DNA of 64,000 nucleotides from Bacteroidales bacterium (GTDB taxonomy: Bacteria; Bacteroidota; Bacteroidia; Bacteroidales; VadinHA17): assembly GCA_029974835.1 (NCBI GenBank), contig JARKQN010000065.1, positions 1-64,000 on the forward strand, written 5' to 3'. Below, in pieces: positions 43,286-53,336 of this stretch (position 1 is its first letter; every line of letters starts with the position of its first letter). The position numbers and the translations under genes were made by a program. The notes under the pieces were generated by a model that did no database searches, was not told the origin of the DNA, and saw only the letters and a program-made list of their open reading frames with translations.

Positions 43286-44173
43286 TTAACCTTTCAGAGC
43301 TTCTGCTCCCGTTACAACTTCGAGTATCTGGTTGGTGATTGCTGCCTGTCTTGCCTTGTTATACTGCAGGGTAAGTTCCCTGATAAGGTCAGTTGCATTG
43401 TCGGTTGCCTTATGCATGGCGGTCATCCTGGCTCCGTGTTCAGCCACAAAGGAATCAAGGATGGCCTTGTAAAACTGTATTCTTAATGATCTGGGAATAA
43501 GGTCTTTTATTATATCCTCTTTTGTGGGTTCGTAGATATAGTCAGTGTGTCCTTCGGCTTTTTTTCCCTCCTGCTGTTTGGGTTCAACAGGCAGAAAAGC
43601 CTCGTTGGTAAGGTTCTGAACGGCAGCATTTTTAAACTGGTTGTAGATTAGCCGCACCCTGTCGAACCGGCCGCTTGTAAAACTTTCCATTATTCTTGCG
43701 GCGAGGGGCATGCATTTATCGAAAGAAAGCTGGTTGACCAGATCATTGGCTTCCTCCAGTATGTTAAGTTTTTGTTTCCTGAGGAAATCGTGGCCTTTTT
43801 TCCCGATGGCAACAAACCAGAGATTACCTTTCCGGTATTGTTCGTTGTAGTCTTCGGCAATGATTCTGCGGGTTTCTCTCAGTACATTTGTATTGAAGCT
43901 TCCGCAGAGCCCCCTGTTTGATGTAATTATAACTATCAGAATCTTTTCCGGATCGGATTTTCTGCCGTAGATATTATCATCTTCGGAATCGGCCAGACTC
44001 TTTGTAAGGTCGACAAGAATCTGGTTTAGCTTACCTGCGTATGGCCTGAGCCTCAGGATTTTATCCTGGGCTTTTCGCAGCTTTGCAGCCGCAACCATCT
44101 TCATGGCCGAGGTGATCTGCCTGGTCGATCTTACCGAATTTATCCTTACCCTGATTGCCTTAAGGTTTGCCAT
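43286..44173 (-). CDS. atpG: ATP synthase F1 gamma subunit
   Basis: 295 residues with the gamma signatures: N-terminal helix ANLKAIRVRINSVRSTRQITSAMKMV, the conserved ITSNRGLCGSFN and the C-terminal KATDNATDLIRELTLQYNKARQAAITNQ. Gamma is the rotating shaft that couples the c-ring to the catalytic head. It is the last gene of the main atp operon (atpB-E-F-H-A-G), with atpA ending 21 bases upstream. Confidence 0.96.
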   Translation of the reverse strand: MANLKAIRVRINSVRSTRQITSAMKMVAAAKLRKAQDKILRLRPYAGKLNQILVDLTKSLADSEDDNIYGRKSDPEKILIVIITSNRGLCGSFNTNVLRETRRIIAEDYNEQYRKGNLWFVAIGKKGHDFLRKQKLNILEEANDLVNQLSFDKCMPLAARIMESFTSGRFDRVRLIYNQFKNAAVQNLTNEAFLPVEPKQQEGKKAEGHTDYIYEPTKEDIIKDLIPRSLRIQFYKAILDSFVAEHGARMTAMHKATDNATDLIRELTLQYNKARQAAITNQILEVVTGAEALKG

Positions 44174-44194
44174 GCGGATTAACTCTGACTTGTT

Positions 44195-45775
44195 TTAGTA
44201 ACTGTATCTCAATGCAATTTCTGCAGCTGCCTTATCGAGAGTATCTGTTATCTGATCGTTCAGATTTCCGGCTGCCAGAGCATCCAGTACATCCCTGTGT
44301 TTTGTTTCGAGGTACTCGATGTACGATCTTTCAAACTCCCTGACTTTTTCGAGGGGGACATCTTTCAGCAGTCCTCGCGTTCCGCAATAAATAATTGCAA
44401 TCTGTTTTTCAACGGGAATGGGGCTGTACTGACCCTGTTTCAGTATCTCGACGTTTTTGGCGCCCTTGTCGAGAATGGCAAGGGTGGCTGCATCGAGGTC
44501 GGAGCCGAATTTTGCAAAAGCCTCCAGCTCGCGGTACTGAGCCTGGTCGACCTTAAGGGTACCTGCAATTTTCTTCATCGATTTTATCTGGGCGTTTCCG
44601 CCGACCCTTGATACGGAGATTCCGACGTTGATAGCCGGCCTCACACCTGAATTGAAGAGGCCCGATTCAAGAAAGATCTGACCGTCGGTTATGGAGATAA
44701 CGTTTGTCGGGATATAGGCTGAAACATCGCCTGCCTGGGTTTCGATGATGGGAAGAGCGGTGAGCGAGCCTCCTCCTTTGACCATGTGTTTTATTGATTC
44801 GGGGAGGTCGTTCATCTGCCTGGCCACCTCGTCCGATTCGATGATCTTTGCTGCTCTTTCAAGAAGCCTCGAGTGGAGGTAAAACACATCACCCGGGTAT
44901 GCCTCACGCCCCGGAGGACGGCGCAGAAGCAGTGACACTTCACGGTACGAAACAGCCTGTTTTGAAAGATCGTCGTAAATGATCAGGGCATCACGGCCTG
45001 TATCGCGGAAATATTCTCCGATGGCTGCCCCTGCAAACGGAGCATAAAACTGGGAGGCAGCAGGGTCGGATGCCGTAGCGACCACAATAACCGTATACTC
45101 CATGGCACCGTGTGCTTCAAGGGCTGCCGCTATATTGGCAACAGTCGATCCTTTCTGCCCCACAGCCACGTAAATGCAGTAAACAGGTTTCCCTTTCTCA
45201 AAGTTGCTCCTCTGGTTTATTATTGTATCAATGGCGATAGCCGTTTTGCCCGTCTGGCGGTCGCCGATAATAAGCTCTCTCTGTCCCCGTCCGATGGGAA
45301 TCATCGCGTCAATGGCCTTGATACCTGTCTGCAGGGGCTGTTTCACGGGCTGCCGGAATATAACCCCGGGGGCTTTTCTTTCGAAAGGCATTTCATAAAG
45401 TTCCCCTGTAATGGGGCCTTTTCCGTCGACAGGTTGTCCGGTTGGGGTGATAACCCTGCCGAGCAGACCCTCGCCGGCCATGATTGAAGCAATACGCCCT
45501 GTGCGTTTAACAATGTCGCCCTCTTTTATCTCCTCCGAAGGCCCCAGCAGTACAACACCGATGTTATCCTCTTCAAGGTTGAGCACGATGGCTTCAATAC
45601 CGTTTTCAAATTCGACCAGCTCATTCGATTGTGCATTCAACAGGCCGTAAACACGGGCAATACCGTCGCCAACCTGAAGCACCACACCCACTTCCTCGAG
45701 TTCAACTCCGGTCTGAATGCCTTCGAGCTGCTGTTTAAGAATCTTTGATACTTCCGCAGGTTTAATACTTGCCAT
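44195..45775 (-). CDS. atpA: ATP synthase F1 alpha subunit
   Basis: 526 residues with Walker [16 protein letters not shown], the conserved [43 protein letters not shown] region and the C-terminal helical domain. It carries the non-catalytic nucleotide sites of the hexamer. It is separated by 37 bases from atpH and 21 from atpG, in the standard order F-H-A-G. Confidence 0.97.
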   Translation of the reverse strand: MASIKPAEVSKILKQQLEGIQTGVELEEVGVVLQVGDGIARVYGLLNAQSNELVEFENGIEAIVLNLEEDNIGVVLLGPSEEIKEGDIVKRTGRIASIMAGEGLLGRVITPTGQPVDGKGPITGELYEMPFERKAPGVIFRQPVKQPLQTGIKAIDAMIPIGRGQRELIIGDRQTGKTAIAIDTIINQRSNFEKGKPVYCIYVAVGQKGSTVANIAAALEAHGAMEYTVIVVATASDPAASQFYAPFAGAAIGEYFRDTGRDALIIYDDLSKQAVSYREVSLLLRRPPGREAYPGDVFYLHSRLLERAAKIIESDEVARQMNDLPESIKHMVKGGGSLTALPIIETQAGDVSAYIPTNVISITDGQIFLESGLFNSGVRPAINVGISVSRVGGNAQIKSMKKIAGTLKVDQAQYRELEAFAKFGSDLDAATLAILDKGAKNVEILKQGQYSPIPVEKQIAIIYCGTRGLLKDVPLEKVREFERSYIEYLETKHRDVLDALAAGNLNDQITDTLDKAAAEIALRYSY

Positions 45776-45812
45776 ATCTGTTAATTTGATGGAATTTCCG
45801 TTATTAAAATTT

Positions 45813-46358
45813 TTACCAATTTGTTTTGCCCGATAATTCTTTCCTGATCTTTCTTAGCCTTGATCTCAGGCTTGCGTCAATGAAGTAATCGTTGACTTTC
45901 AGAACAAAACCTCCGATTATTTCGGGGTCAACACTTTCTTTCAGGAGAGCTTTTGTTTTGAATTTTTGCGAAATAAGATTTTCAACTGCTTTTTTTGTTT
46001 TATCTCCAACCGGCACCGCCGTAACCAGGCTTGATTCCGTTATCCCTTTGTGTTTCATGGTCCGGTCTCTGAAGTTTCTTGCGACGGCCGGAAGAAAGGA
46101 TTCCCGTCCGTTTTTAACCATAAGTCCGATAAGTGACATTGTCAGACCGGAAATATCTTTACCGAAGATTTCAGTGAGGACTTTTGTTTTAAGGGATGGA
46201 GTTATTACCGGGCTTTTAAGCAATTCATCAATCTGAGGTATTCTGCACACCTCGCCGACGTAATTCATATCATCAAAAACCCTGTCGAGAGTATTACGGC
46301 TTAAAGCCGTTTCGAAGAGGGCTTTTGCATATCGTACCGGTATTTTTCCTTCGTTCAT
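45813..46358 (-). CDS. atpH: ATP synthase F1 delta subunit
   Basis: 181 residues matching delta/OSCP: N-terminal [13 protein letters not shown], a helical bundle and the C-terminal motif [26 protein letters not shown]. Delta links the b stalk to the top of F1. It sits 13 bases after atpF and upstream of atpA. Confidence 0.93.
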   Translation of the reverse strand: MNEGKIPVRYAKALFETALSRNTLDRVFDDMNYVGEVCRIPQIDELLKSPVITPSLKTKVLTEIFGKDISGLTMSLIGLMVKNGRESFLPAVARNFRDRTMKHKGITESSLVTAVPVGDKTKKAVENLISQKFKTKALLKESVDPEIIGGFVLKVNDYFIDASLRSRLRKIRKELSGKTNW

Positions 46359-46371
46359 TCAGTTCCGGATG

Positions 46372-46884
46372 CTAGTTATTGTTGGTTCCCAGTTCCTTAA
46401 GGTATTTACTGATCAGTTTTTCCTGTTCGTCATCCTTCTTAAGATGTTCGCCCAGCAGTTTGGAAGCAATCTCCACCGAAAGGGAAGCAACCTGATCCTG
46501 AATCTCCGATAGGGCTTTCAGTTTTTCCCTTTCTATCTCAGTACGGGCCTTTTCGATCATTTTTCCTGCTTCTTCCGAGGCTTTGTCACGGGCTTCCGTA
46601 ATCATCTTCTCACGTGCATCGCGTGCATCCTTCAGAATATTCTCCCTTTCCTCCCTTGCTTTGCGGAGAATAGCCTCGTTATCGGCCTGCAGCCTTTTCA
46701 TGTCTTCGCGTGCTTTTTCAGCCGATTCAAGGGAGCTTTTAATGATTTCCTCACGGGCTTTTACGGCGTTGAGAATAGGCTTCCATGCGAATTTGGCCAG
46801 TACCAGGAAGAACAAAATGAATACAAGTGTTGTCCAGAATACGGTCCCTATCTGCGGTGTTGCCAGGCTGGTTGCTAGAATCAT
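46372..46884 (-). CDS. atpF: ATP synthase F0 b subunit
   Basis: 170 residues: one N-terminal membrane helix (TPQIGTVFWTTLVFILFFLVLAKFAWKPI) followed by a long charged helix rich in Glu, Ala and Lys (VKAREEIIKSSLESAEKAREDM and so on), the right-handed coiled-coil stator of the b dimer. It lies between atpE and atpH. Confidence 0.94.
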   Translation of the reverse strand: MILATSLATPQIGTVFWTTLVFILFFLVLAKFAWKPILNAVKAREEIIKSSLESAEKAREDMKRLQADNEAILRKAREERENILKDARDAREKMITEARDKASEEAGKMIEKARTEIEREKLKALSEIQDQVASLSVEIASKLLGEHLKKDDEQEKLISKYLKELGTNNN

Positions 46885-46954
46885 ATCGTGAAAGTTTAAT
46901 GTTTAATTTAAAAAGAAGCACTGCAACCAACCGTTGCAGGCTTCTTAAACTTTT

Positions 46955-47170
<216 letters not shown>

Positions 47171-47188
47171 TTAGTTATACATAGTTTA

Positions 47189-48280
47189 TTAATGGTGTTC
47201 TTCCTTAACGGCAAGACCTATGAAGAGTGCCGACAGAAGAGTGAATACGTACGCCTGAAGGAATGCCACCAGTGTTTCGAGGCAGTCCATGAAAATTACA
47301 AATAACGCCGATACGGGAGCTAACCACAGCGATTCGAAAATAAAAATAAGAGCGATAAGGCTCAGAACAATTATATGCCCTGCCGTGATATTGGCAAAGA
47401 GTCGGATCATCAGTGCAAAGGGCTTTGAAAACATACCGATGATCTCAACGGGTATCATTATGGGCAGAAGCCAGAAGGGAACTCCCGGAGTTGCAAAGAT
47501 ATGTTTCCAGTAAGTCCGGCTGCCGTTGATGGTTGTGATTGTGAAAGTAAAGACGGCCAGAACCATGGTTACGGCAATATTTCCCGTAACATTTGCCCCG
47601 AACGGCGGAGGAAACGGTACAAGGCCGAAAATGTTATTAATTAAAATAAAGAAGAAAGCTGTAAGAAGATAGGGCATAAATTTTTCATAGTGTTCATGCC
47701 CGAGGTTGGGAATGGCAATGTCATCGCGCACCAACAGTATTACAGGTTCCAGGAAGCTTTGCAACCCTCGCGGATGGCTGATGCCCGATTTGCGGTATGA
47801 CCTTGCAAGCAAAAGGAAAAGAATCAGTCCTGTCAGGGCCGCAAAAAGCATTCCCGCTACGGCTTTTGTTATGGAAAAATCGAGTGGCAGGTTCTTCTCA
47901 TCGACGCTACCATCGCTGCCGGCATTTACGATTCTGCCTTTTAATTCTCCCTCTTCGACAAGCATATAACCATTATGAATATGCCCGTGCGCCAGTTTCC
48001 CTGATGAAAAAATACTCAGTCCCTTTTCCTTACTCCACAGGATGACAGGCAGATAAATAACCACATTCTTTCCGTTACCCAGGGTCATAATATGCCACTC
48101 ATGCGAATCGGAAATATGATCCATAATAAATTCACTGGGATTGAATCCCTTTTCGGCTTCTGAACCGGCCCGGGTTTTTTCAGGATGTGCTGAATGTTCA
48201 CCTTCCTGCGCCGCCAGTGTGAAAAAGGGAAGAAGGAAAACAATAAATGATATAACCGATATCCAGATTTTCTTTTTCAA
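47189..48280 (-). CDS. atpB: ATP synthase F0 a subunit
   Basis: 363 residues. After a signal-like leader (KKKIWISVISFIVFLLPFFTLAAQ) and a soluble segment of about 110 residues come five to six membrane helices. The essential arginine lies in ALMIRLFANITAGHIIVLSL and a second conserved region is FLQAYVFTLLSALFIGLAV. It forms the proton half-channels against the c-ring. The leader extension is common in Bacteroidota AtpB proteins. The start codon is TTG at 48280; the next upstream in-frame codon set ends at a stop within 12 bases, so no ATG alternative exists at the N terminus. Confidence 0.93.
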   Translation of the reverse strand: MKKKIWISVISFIVFLLPFFTLAAQEGEHSAHPEKTRAGSEAEKGFNPSEFIMDHISDSHEWHIMTLGNGKNVVIYLPVILWSKEKGLSIFSSGKLAHGHIHNGYMLVEEGELKGRIVNAGSDGSVDEKNLPLDFSITKAVAGMLFAALTGLILFLLLARSYRKSGISHPRGLQSFLEPVILLVRDDIAIPNLGHEHYEKFMPYLLTAFFFILINNIFGLVPFPPPFGANVTGNIAVTMVLAVFTFTITTINGSRTYWKHIFATPGVPFWLLPIMIPVEIIGMFSKPFALMIRLFANITAGHIIVLSLIALIFIFESLWLAPVSALFVIFMDCLETLVAFLQAYVFTLLSALFIGLAVKEEHH

Positions 48281-48289
48281 AACCTTTTC

Positions 48290-48676
48290 TTATAAATCTT
48301 TAATTTTCAAAGTTTTAAGTATCGATATTAAAGTGGCAATTGTGAATGCTAAATATAGCAGAAAAAATAATAAAATATCAGCAAAACCGGTTTTTTTCAA
48401 AACGGCAAACCAAACAAGGGTAATCACAAGTTCGGCAAGGAACTTTGAAGATACGGCTATAAAAGTGTGAAATGTCTGATCTTTCGGGTTTTTGCTGAAA
48501 CCCCGGAAGAAAATTAAAAGTGCAGCCGATGAGGAGAGGAGAAAAAAGAGTGATAAAACAGGAAGGCTCCAGAGGGTCAGGCCGGAATTGAATTGAGGAA
48601 AGATTATAAGCCAGATTACGTTAATTCCCAGAAAGAGTGCGGAAACAGGTGCATATTGTCTGACAAGGGTTTTCAA
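48290..48676 (-). CDS. Small membrane protein between AtpZ and AtpB
   Basis: 128 residues with four hydrophobic segments (about 10-28, 35-55, 75-95, 98-120) and a charged linker near SKNPKDQTFHTF. Its position between the AtpZ-like gene and atpB, with 9 bases on each side, resembles that of AtpI-type assembly factors of the c-ring, but the sequence does not match the family clearly. The start codon is TTG, as for the following atpB. Likely an ATP synthase assembly or ion-related helper, by context. Confidence 0.75.
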   Translation of the reverse strand: MKTLVRQYAPVSALFLGINVIWLIIFPQFNSGLTLWSLPVLSLFFLLSSSAALLIFFRGFSKNPKDQTFHTFIAVSSKFLAELVITLVWFAVLKKTGFADILLFFLLYLAFTIATLISILKTLKIKDL

Positions 48677-48685
48677 AGGGTTTGA

Positions 48686-48943
48686 TTATTTCGTGATGAA
48701 ATCCCTGACTGCAACGTAAATGGCGGCTGCCACCCCGAAAAGTGAAAGAATAATGGTAAACACAGGAGTTTCGAGAAGGAACAATTTATCGAGCTTGCTG
48801 CCGCCCCAGACGGTGACAAGGATAATTGCGATCATCTGAAATGCAAGCCCCGAGTACTTTACGTAATTTTGCAGGCCTGAGTTCTTATCCTCATCTTTTT
48901 TCCGGGGGTCTTTCGTTTCCATTTGAGTTGTTTGATCCTGCAT
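48686..48943 (-). CDS. atpZ: AtpZ/AtpI-family protein
   Basis: 85 residues: a charged N terminus (ETKDPRKKDEDKN) and two helices with the AtpZ pattern YVKYSGLAFQMIAIILVTVWGGSKLDK and FTIILSLFGVAAAIYVAVRDF. The AtpI/AtpZ family is associated with ATP synthase assembly or divalent-ion uptake. Its start overlaps the 3' end of the bactofilin gene by 53 bases in another frame, so translation may be coupled. I chose the ATG at 48943; a GTG at 48958 would add five residues. Confidence 0.85.
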   Translation of the reverse strand: MQDQTTQMETKDPRKKDEDKNSGLQNYVKYSGLAFQMIAIILVTVWGGSKLDKLFLLETPVFTIILSLFGVAAAIYVAVRDFITK

Positions 48944-49295
48944 TGTCGTCAGATTCACTCATCTTACAGGTGCCGGTAAACCTTGCTCCCGGTTCAATAG
49001 CAAGTTTATAGGTCACAATATCTCCCTGTATTTTTGATGATGCTTTAAGATTTAAAAGCTGCCCGACCGAAATCTTTCCTTCAATGGAGCCCGATACCTC
49101 TGAGTTTCTGCAGGTAACCTCTCCCTTTACTTTTCCTGTCGGGCCGATTACTACTTTCCCTTTTGTTGAAAGATTACCTGTCAGTGATCCGTCAATTCTT
49201 ATATCACCGTTCGATTTAATGTCTCCGGTAATTTCCGTCCCCTGGCTGATCAGGTTAATTGTCGTGTTTTCTGTTTCTCCGTTTGTCTTTGCCAT
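48891..49295 (-). CDS. Bactofilin-family polymer-forming protein
   Basis: 134 residues. A repeating right-handed beta-helix core with short regular rungs (GTEITGDIKSNGDIRIDGSLTG, KVVIGPTGKVKGEVTC, SEVSGSIEGKISVGQLLNL) and polar unstructured ends, the hallmark of bactofilins. These assemble into filaments that place cell-wall and envelope proteins. Its placement directly before the ATP synthase genes and the overlap with atpZ are typical in some Bacteroidota. It may be a separate promoter unit, since TATATTTA occurs in front of it. Confidence 0.88.
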   Translation of the reverse strand: MAKTNGETENTTINLISQGTEITGDIKSNGDIRIDGSLTGNLSTKGKVVIGPTGKVKGEVTCRNSEVSGSIEGKISVGQLLNLKASSKIQGDIVTYKLAIEPGARFTGTCKMSESDDNAGSNNSNGNERPPEKR

Positions 49296-49340
49296 AATCT
49301 TCCGCTTTAAGCTCGGTGTTTACTTTGGTAAATATAGCAA

Positions 49341-50339
49341 CTATTTCGGGTCATATGCCCATTTAAGCCATAACGATCCCCATGTAAAACCTCCTCCGAA
49401 GGCTGCCAGAATAAGGTTATCACCTTTCCTGAGCCTATTCTCATATTCCCATAAAGCAAGGGGAATTGTAGCAGCCGTGGTATTGCCGTATTTTTCAATG
49501 TTTATCATCACCTTTTCGGGTGGGAGGCCCATTCTTCTGCCGGTGGCATCAATAATGCGGAGGTTTGCCTGGTGGGGAACCAGATAAGCAATATCGTCGG
49601 GCTTAAGATTATTTTTTTCCATTATTTCCGCAGCAACATCAGCCATGCTGGTGACTGCGAATTTAAATACTGTCTGTCCTTCCTGATAGATAAAGTGTTC
49701 TTTGGCATCCACTGTTTCGTGCGAAGGAGGCCTGACGGAACCTCCGGCCTTCATGTGCAGGTATTTCCGCCCCGACCCGTCAACCCTGAGTATCTGATCC
49801 ATAACTCCCAGCTCTTCGGTAGTGGGTTCGAGCAGCACTGCAGCAGCGGCATCCCCGAAAAGAGGGCATGTGGTGCGGTCGGTGTAATCAGTTATAGACG
49901 ACATCTTATCGGCGCCAACTATAATAATCTTCTTGTATCTGCCCGTTTCAATAAAGGAGGCTCCGGTATGAAGAGCAAAGATAAACCCGGAACAGGCGGC
50001 ACTAAGGTCAAAACTGAAAGCGTTTTTTATCCCTGCCTTATCGCTGATAATGTTGGCCGTTGCGGGGAAAAGCATATCGGGGGTAATTGTGGCGCAGATA
50101 AGAACTTCGATTTCATCGGGAGAAGTTCCTGTTTTCTCAAGCAGTCCCATTACGGCCTTGTCGGCCATATCGGAAGTGCCAAGGCCTTCGCCCCTGAGTA
50201 TCCTGCGTTCCCTGATTCCGACTCTCTGCATTATCCACTCATCGGATGTGTCGACCATCCTTGAGAGTTCAAAATTATCGAGCCTGTATTCGGGGACCCA
50301 GGCATGAATACCGGTAATGGCCGCCCTTATTTTTCCCAT
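49341..50339 (-). CDS. fabH: 3-oxoacyl-ACP synthase III (FabH)
   Basis: 332 residues of the KAS III thiolase fold with the catalytic triad Cys116 (DLSAACSGF), His256 ([10 protein letters not shown]) and Asn286 ([10 protein letters not shown]). FabH condenses an acyl-CoA primer with malonyl-ACP to start fatty acid synthesis; the primer cannot be read from the sequence. It lies 1 base after plsX in a fatty acid and ribosomal protein gene cluster found in many bacteria. Confidence 0.95.
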   Translation of the reverse strand: MGKIRAAITGIHAWVPEYRLDNFELSRMVDTSDEWIMQRVGIRERRILRGEGLGTSDMADKAVMGLLEKTGTSPDEIEVLICATITPDMLFPATANIISDKAGIKNAFSFDLSAACSGFIFALHTGASFIETGRYKKIIIVGADKMSSITDYTDRTTCPLFGDAAAAVLLEPTTEELGVMDQILRVDGSGRKYLHMKAGGSVRPPSHETVDAKEHFIYQEGQTVFKFAVTSMADVAAEIMEKNNLKPDDIAYLVPHQANLRIIDATGRRMGLPPEKVMINIEKYGNTTAATIPLALWEYENRLRKGDNLILAAFGGGFTWGSLWLKWAYDPK

Positions 50340-50340
50340 T

Positions 50341-51279
50341 TTAAATTTCTTCTTTTATTCTTTGTGCAAGATTGGCCGAGACTACCGACCTTGTCTGAAG
50401 TATCATATTCATTATGGCCTTCCTGTTTGAGTTCCCGTGGCCTATTACAACATTAGCGTTAACCCCTATCACAGGCGTTCCGCCGATATTTTCGAAATCG
50501 AGAAGGTCAAAAAATGAGTCCTTGAGTTTCCGCATCCGGTAGATGGTATAAAACGCCTCAGCCTGTTTAAGAACAATATTTCCGACAAACCCGTCGCATA
50601 CTATTACATCGGGCATATCTTCATGAAACAACTGGTTGCTTTCAATATTTCCCCGGAAATTAATTGAGGAATCCTCCTTCATCATTTCGTATGCCGACCT
50701 TACTGCTGATGCCCCTTTTGAATCTTCAGCTCCTATATTCAACAGAGCTACTGTCGGGTTCTTTTTGCCAAGTACGTACCTGGCATAAATTGAGCCAAGC
50801 TTTCCATACTGCAGAAGAACTTCAGGTTTGCAGTCGGGGTTAAGTCCGACGTCGAGCAAAACAGAATACCTGCCCGAAACGGAGGGTACATTTGTTACAA
50901 GGGCCGGTCTCTGCACTCCCGGGACAACATTTACCGTATAACTTGCGCCAACAAGCATTGCACCGGTGTTCCCTGCACTGCAGAACCCGTCAATAAGGCC
51001 GCTTTTAAGGAGGCCGTATCCTACTGCAATGCTTGAATTCTTTTTCTGAGAAAATGATTTCGCCGGATGATCTCCCATGTCTATCACCTGGGATGCATGG
51101 ACAATGTCAAAATCGGATGGTTCTGCCGAGAGTTCACTCAGCTTTGCAAGGATTGATCTCTCATCGCCCACAAGAACCAGCCTCTCATTTCCTGAGAGAT
51201 GCTTCAGAGTGTCAACAGCTCCCTCGACAACAACTTCAGGAGCATAATCACCTCCCATTACATCTATACCCAGTTTCAT
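50341..51279 (-). CDS. plsX: Phosphate acyltransferase PlsX
   Basis: 312 residues opening with [22 protein letters not shown], followed by [31 protein letters not shown] and [17 protein letters not shown]. PlsX turns acyl-ACP into acyl-phosphate for the first step of phospholipid synthesis. It sits between rpmF and fabH, the classical arrangement. Confidence 0.95.
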   Translation of the reverse strand: MKLGIDVMGGDYAPEVVVEGAVDTLKHLSGNERLVLVGDERSILAKLSELSAEPSDFDIVHASQVIDMGDHPAKSFSQKKNSSIAVGYGLLKSGLIDGFCSAGNTGAMLVGASYTVNVVPGVQRPALVTNVPSVSGRYSVLLDVGLNPDCKPEVLLQYGKLGSIYARYVLGKKNPTVALLNIGAEDSKGASAVRSAYEMMKEDSSINFRGNIESNQLFHEDMPDVIVCDGFVGNIVLKQAEAFYTIYRMRKLKDSFFDLLDFENIGGTPVIGVNANVVIGHGNSNRKAIMNMILQTRSVVSANLAQRIKEEI

Positions 51280-51313
51280 ACCTTAAAGGTGTTAATCAGG
51301 GAAGCAGGACTCT

Positions 51314-51499
51314 CTACGATGCAGCTTTCTTTTCAATAGCCGGTTTGCCCCTGTAATAACCGCATTCGGGACAAACACGATGATATTCGACTGTTGAACC
51401 GCAGTTTGAGCAGGCCATCGTGGTGGGCTTGGTTGCCTTATAATGAGTCCTTCTCTTGTCTCTCCTGGTACTCGAATGTTTATGTTTCGGATGTGCCAT
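51314..51499 (-). CDS. rpmF: Ribosomal protein L32
   Basis: 61 residues: MAHPKHKHSSTRRDKRRTHY at the N terminus and a zinc site with two CxxC pairs (ACSNCG and CPECGYYRG). It is a zinc-binding (C+) type L32. It follows the DUF177 gene in the usual operon DUF177-rpmF-plsX-fabH. Confidence 0.96.
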   Translation of the reverse strand: MAHPKHKHSSTRRDKRRTHYKATKPTTMACSNCGSTVEYHRVCPECGYYRGKPAIEKKAAS

Positions 51500-51510
51500 T
51501 TTTCTGCCTT

Positions 51511-52023
51511 TTAATTGTTATTTAATAATTTTTTAAGCTCGTTCATTTGTTTATTTTCATTTTCGGCCCTGTGACTTTCGAGGCGGGCTATCATGTCGGG
51601 GTTACACCCGCACCGCCCGTCTTTTCCATCGGGATGGATTCTCCTGAGAGGAAGAGCCAGGTGTATGTATTCGTAAAAAAGCTGACTCAGATCAAACTCA
51701 TGACTTGAAAAAGGTACAAAAATTATTTCGGGATCGCCTTCATCAGTATCATGCCCGGTCTTTAATATGATATTGTTTTCACATTCAACCTTTTGCATAA
51801 AAAACTCAAGACACCGGTCACAACTGATTTTAACTGCCCCGGAAATGACTATTCTGAGATTAATGCATGCAGATCCTTTTTCAAGCAGAACATGCGCCCG
51901 GAGGTCTCCCTCTTTTATTTCCGAATCTTCAAAGCCATCAAAGAACTTATTGCCGATTCCAAACTCAAAAGTGTGTTTCCCCTCTTTAAGACCGATTAAT
52001 GGTATTGTATATAACCCGGTCAT
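51511..52023 (-). CDS. DUF177 (YceD) family protein
   Basis: 170 residues. It shows the YceD outline: an N-terminal beta segment, ISCDRCLEFFMQKVECE with a CxxC, a run of acidic residues and a second cysteine region near KDGRCGCNPDMIARL. YceD proteins accompany rpmF in most bacteria and are thought to assist 23S rRNA metabolism or ribosome assembly. Its N terminus contains FEFGIGNKFFDGFEDSEI. It is the first gene of the cluster, with TATTTTTG at 52043-52050 as a likely -7 element. Confidence 0.85.
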   Translation of the reverse strand: MTGLYTIPLIGLKEGKHTFEFGIGNKFFDGFEDSEIKEGDLRAHVLLEKGSACINLRIVISGAVKISCDRCLEFFMQKVECENNIILKTGHDTDEGDPEIIFVPFSSHEFDLSQLFYEYIHLALPLRRIHPDGKDGRCGCNPDMIARLESHRAENENKQMNELKKLLNNN

Positions 52024-52042
52024 TCTTTTGATTTTTGGTTTG

Positions 52043-52050
52043 CAAAAATA
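52043..52050 (-). promoter_or_regulatory. Probable -7 element of the DUF177-rpmF-plsX-fabH cluster
   Basis: The minus strand reads TATTTTTG, an exact TAnnTTTG match, 19 bases before the DUF177 ATG. A clear -33 element is missing. Confidence 0.45.
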
Positions 52051-52148
52051 TAAATGATTGGCTAATTAAAAAAATAATACCTGAAAAAGTGACATTTATA
52101 TCATTAAAGTCTCCGGCTGCCGGTGTTTTTCCGCCGTTTACCGGAAAA

Positions 52149-52182
52149 TTGTTTCCCGGCCTCCGTTCAAGGTTTATTTTTG
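52149..52182 (+). promoter_or_regulatory. Promoter of the LiaF-like / LytS-LytTR operon
   Basis: TTG (52149-52151), 23 bases, TATTTTTG (52175-52182, exact TAnnTTTG), 23 bases before the first ATG. It drives a plus-strand unit divergent from the DUF177 cluster. Confidence 0.5.
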
Positions 52183-52205
52183 CTGTCAACCAATAGGGAA
52201 AAGTC

Positions 52206-52559
52206 ATGAAGTATAAAGAACATCATCCGCTCGTCAGCCTTGGACTCTTTTTTATTGTCCTGGGGGTGGTGCTGCTGACAGCAACAAACGATTTGCTGGG
52301 ACTTGGCAGCGTTAGGGATTACTTCACCTGGGAGACAGCCCTGGTCTTCATCGGCCTGCTTTTGCTGGTCAATCTCAGGTTTACCGGAGGAATACTGCTG
52401 ATTGCAGCCGGAACCTGGTTTATGCTCGAAAAACTTTTATTTGAGATACCCCCCCTGGTTAAAACCCTTTACTGGCCCGGCGTAATAATCTTACTGGGCA
52501 TTTCATTTATTCTTTCCTATTTGTTTTCAGGAAAAAGAAAATCGGTAATTAAACAATAA
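52206..52559 (+). CDS. LiaI/LiaF-type small membrane protein
   Basis: 117 residues with four closely spaced hydrophobic segments (about 9-25, 42-58, 60-78 and 90-110), the layout of the LiaI-LiaF-like (DUF5668-type) membrane domain. There is no extracytoplasmic domain. It begins an operon with a larger LiaF-like protein, a LytS kinase and a LytTR regulator. In Firmicutes LiaF keeps the sensor kinase inactive until the cell wall is stressed; a similar sensing role here is inferred. Confidence 0.75.
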   Translation: MKYKEHHPLVSLGLFFIVLGVVLLTATNDLLGLGSVRDYFTWETALVFIGLLLLVNLRFTGGILLIAAGTWFMLEKLLFEIPPLVKTLYWPGVIILLGISFILSYLFSGKRKSVIKQ

Positions 52560-52577
52560 TAAAATAAATTTACAGCT

Positions 52578-53330
52578 ATGGAAACGAATGATAATTTTTA
52601 CGGTAAAAATAACCCTGAGAATAATCACCGGCATCATCACTCTTCCTACAACAGGGTTGTTATTGGTGTAATACTTGTTCTGGCAGGCCTGCTTATGATA
52701 ATGAAAAATGCAGGGTTCTTCAGCCATTTTATCGAAGAGGTGATCTTCAGCTGGCAGATGCTGCTGGTTACAATAGGGCTTATAATTACAATCGGATCTT
52801 CAGGAAGTAAAACAGCCGGAATTATTCTGATGGCTGTCGGATCCTTCTTCCTCATCCCGGAAATTTTCAGCGAGGCCTTTAATATTTACAACATGTTCTG
52901 GCCATCCATCTTCATTATTATCGGTGTTATTTTTATCTTTTCGAGGAGAAGATGGAGACCTTCAGGCCATATATCTGAAACCGGGGAGGAGTTTATCGAT
53001 TATGTATATGTTTTCAGCGGCGGTGAACGCCAGATACAGACCGGCAATTTCAGAGGAGGCAAAGTGACAGCGGTTTTTGGCGGGGCTGAACTTGATCTCA
53101 CCAGGTCATCGCTTGCACCGGGCGTTAACACTCTTGAAGTGGCTTGCGTTTTCGGAGGTGTGACAATCAAGGTTCCCGATGAATGGGATATTAAAATTGA
53201 GGTTACCCCTGTACTGGGAGGCTTCAGTGATGAAAGAAAACTGAGGGAGGGGAGAACCGTAATTCAGGGTAAGCAACTGATTATAAAAGGAGCTGTGGTA
53301 TTTGGCGGCGGAGAAGTAAAAAGCGCTTAG
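52578..53330 (+). CDS. LiaF-like membrane protein with C-terminal cell-wall-response domain
   Basis: 250 residues. A His-rich N terminus (NNHRHHHSSYN) precedes four membrane segments (about 30-130), then a cytoplasmic beta-rich domain with the signatures YVFSGGERQIQTGNFRGGKVTAVFGGAELDL, EVACVFGGVTIKVPDEWDI and IKGAVVFGGGEV, typical of the C-terminal domain of LiaF and YvqF proteins. These act as brakes or sensors for partner kinases. It follows the previous gene by 18 bases and precedes the kinase by 6. Confidence 0.85.
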   Translation: METNDNFYGKNNPENNHRHHHSSYNRVVIGVILVLAGLLMIMKNAGFFSHFIEEVIFSWQMLLVTIGLIITIGSSGSKTAGIILMAVGSFFLIPEIFSEAFNIYNMFWPSIFIIIGVIFIFSRRRWRPSGHISETGEEFIDYVYVFSGGERQIQTGNFRGGKVTAVFGGAELDLTRSSLAPGVNTLEVACVFGGVTIKVPDEWDIKIEVTPVLGGFSDERKLREGRTVIQGKQLIIKGAVVFGGGEVKSA

Positions 53331-53336
53331 TTAATA

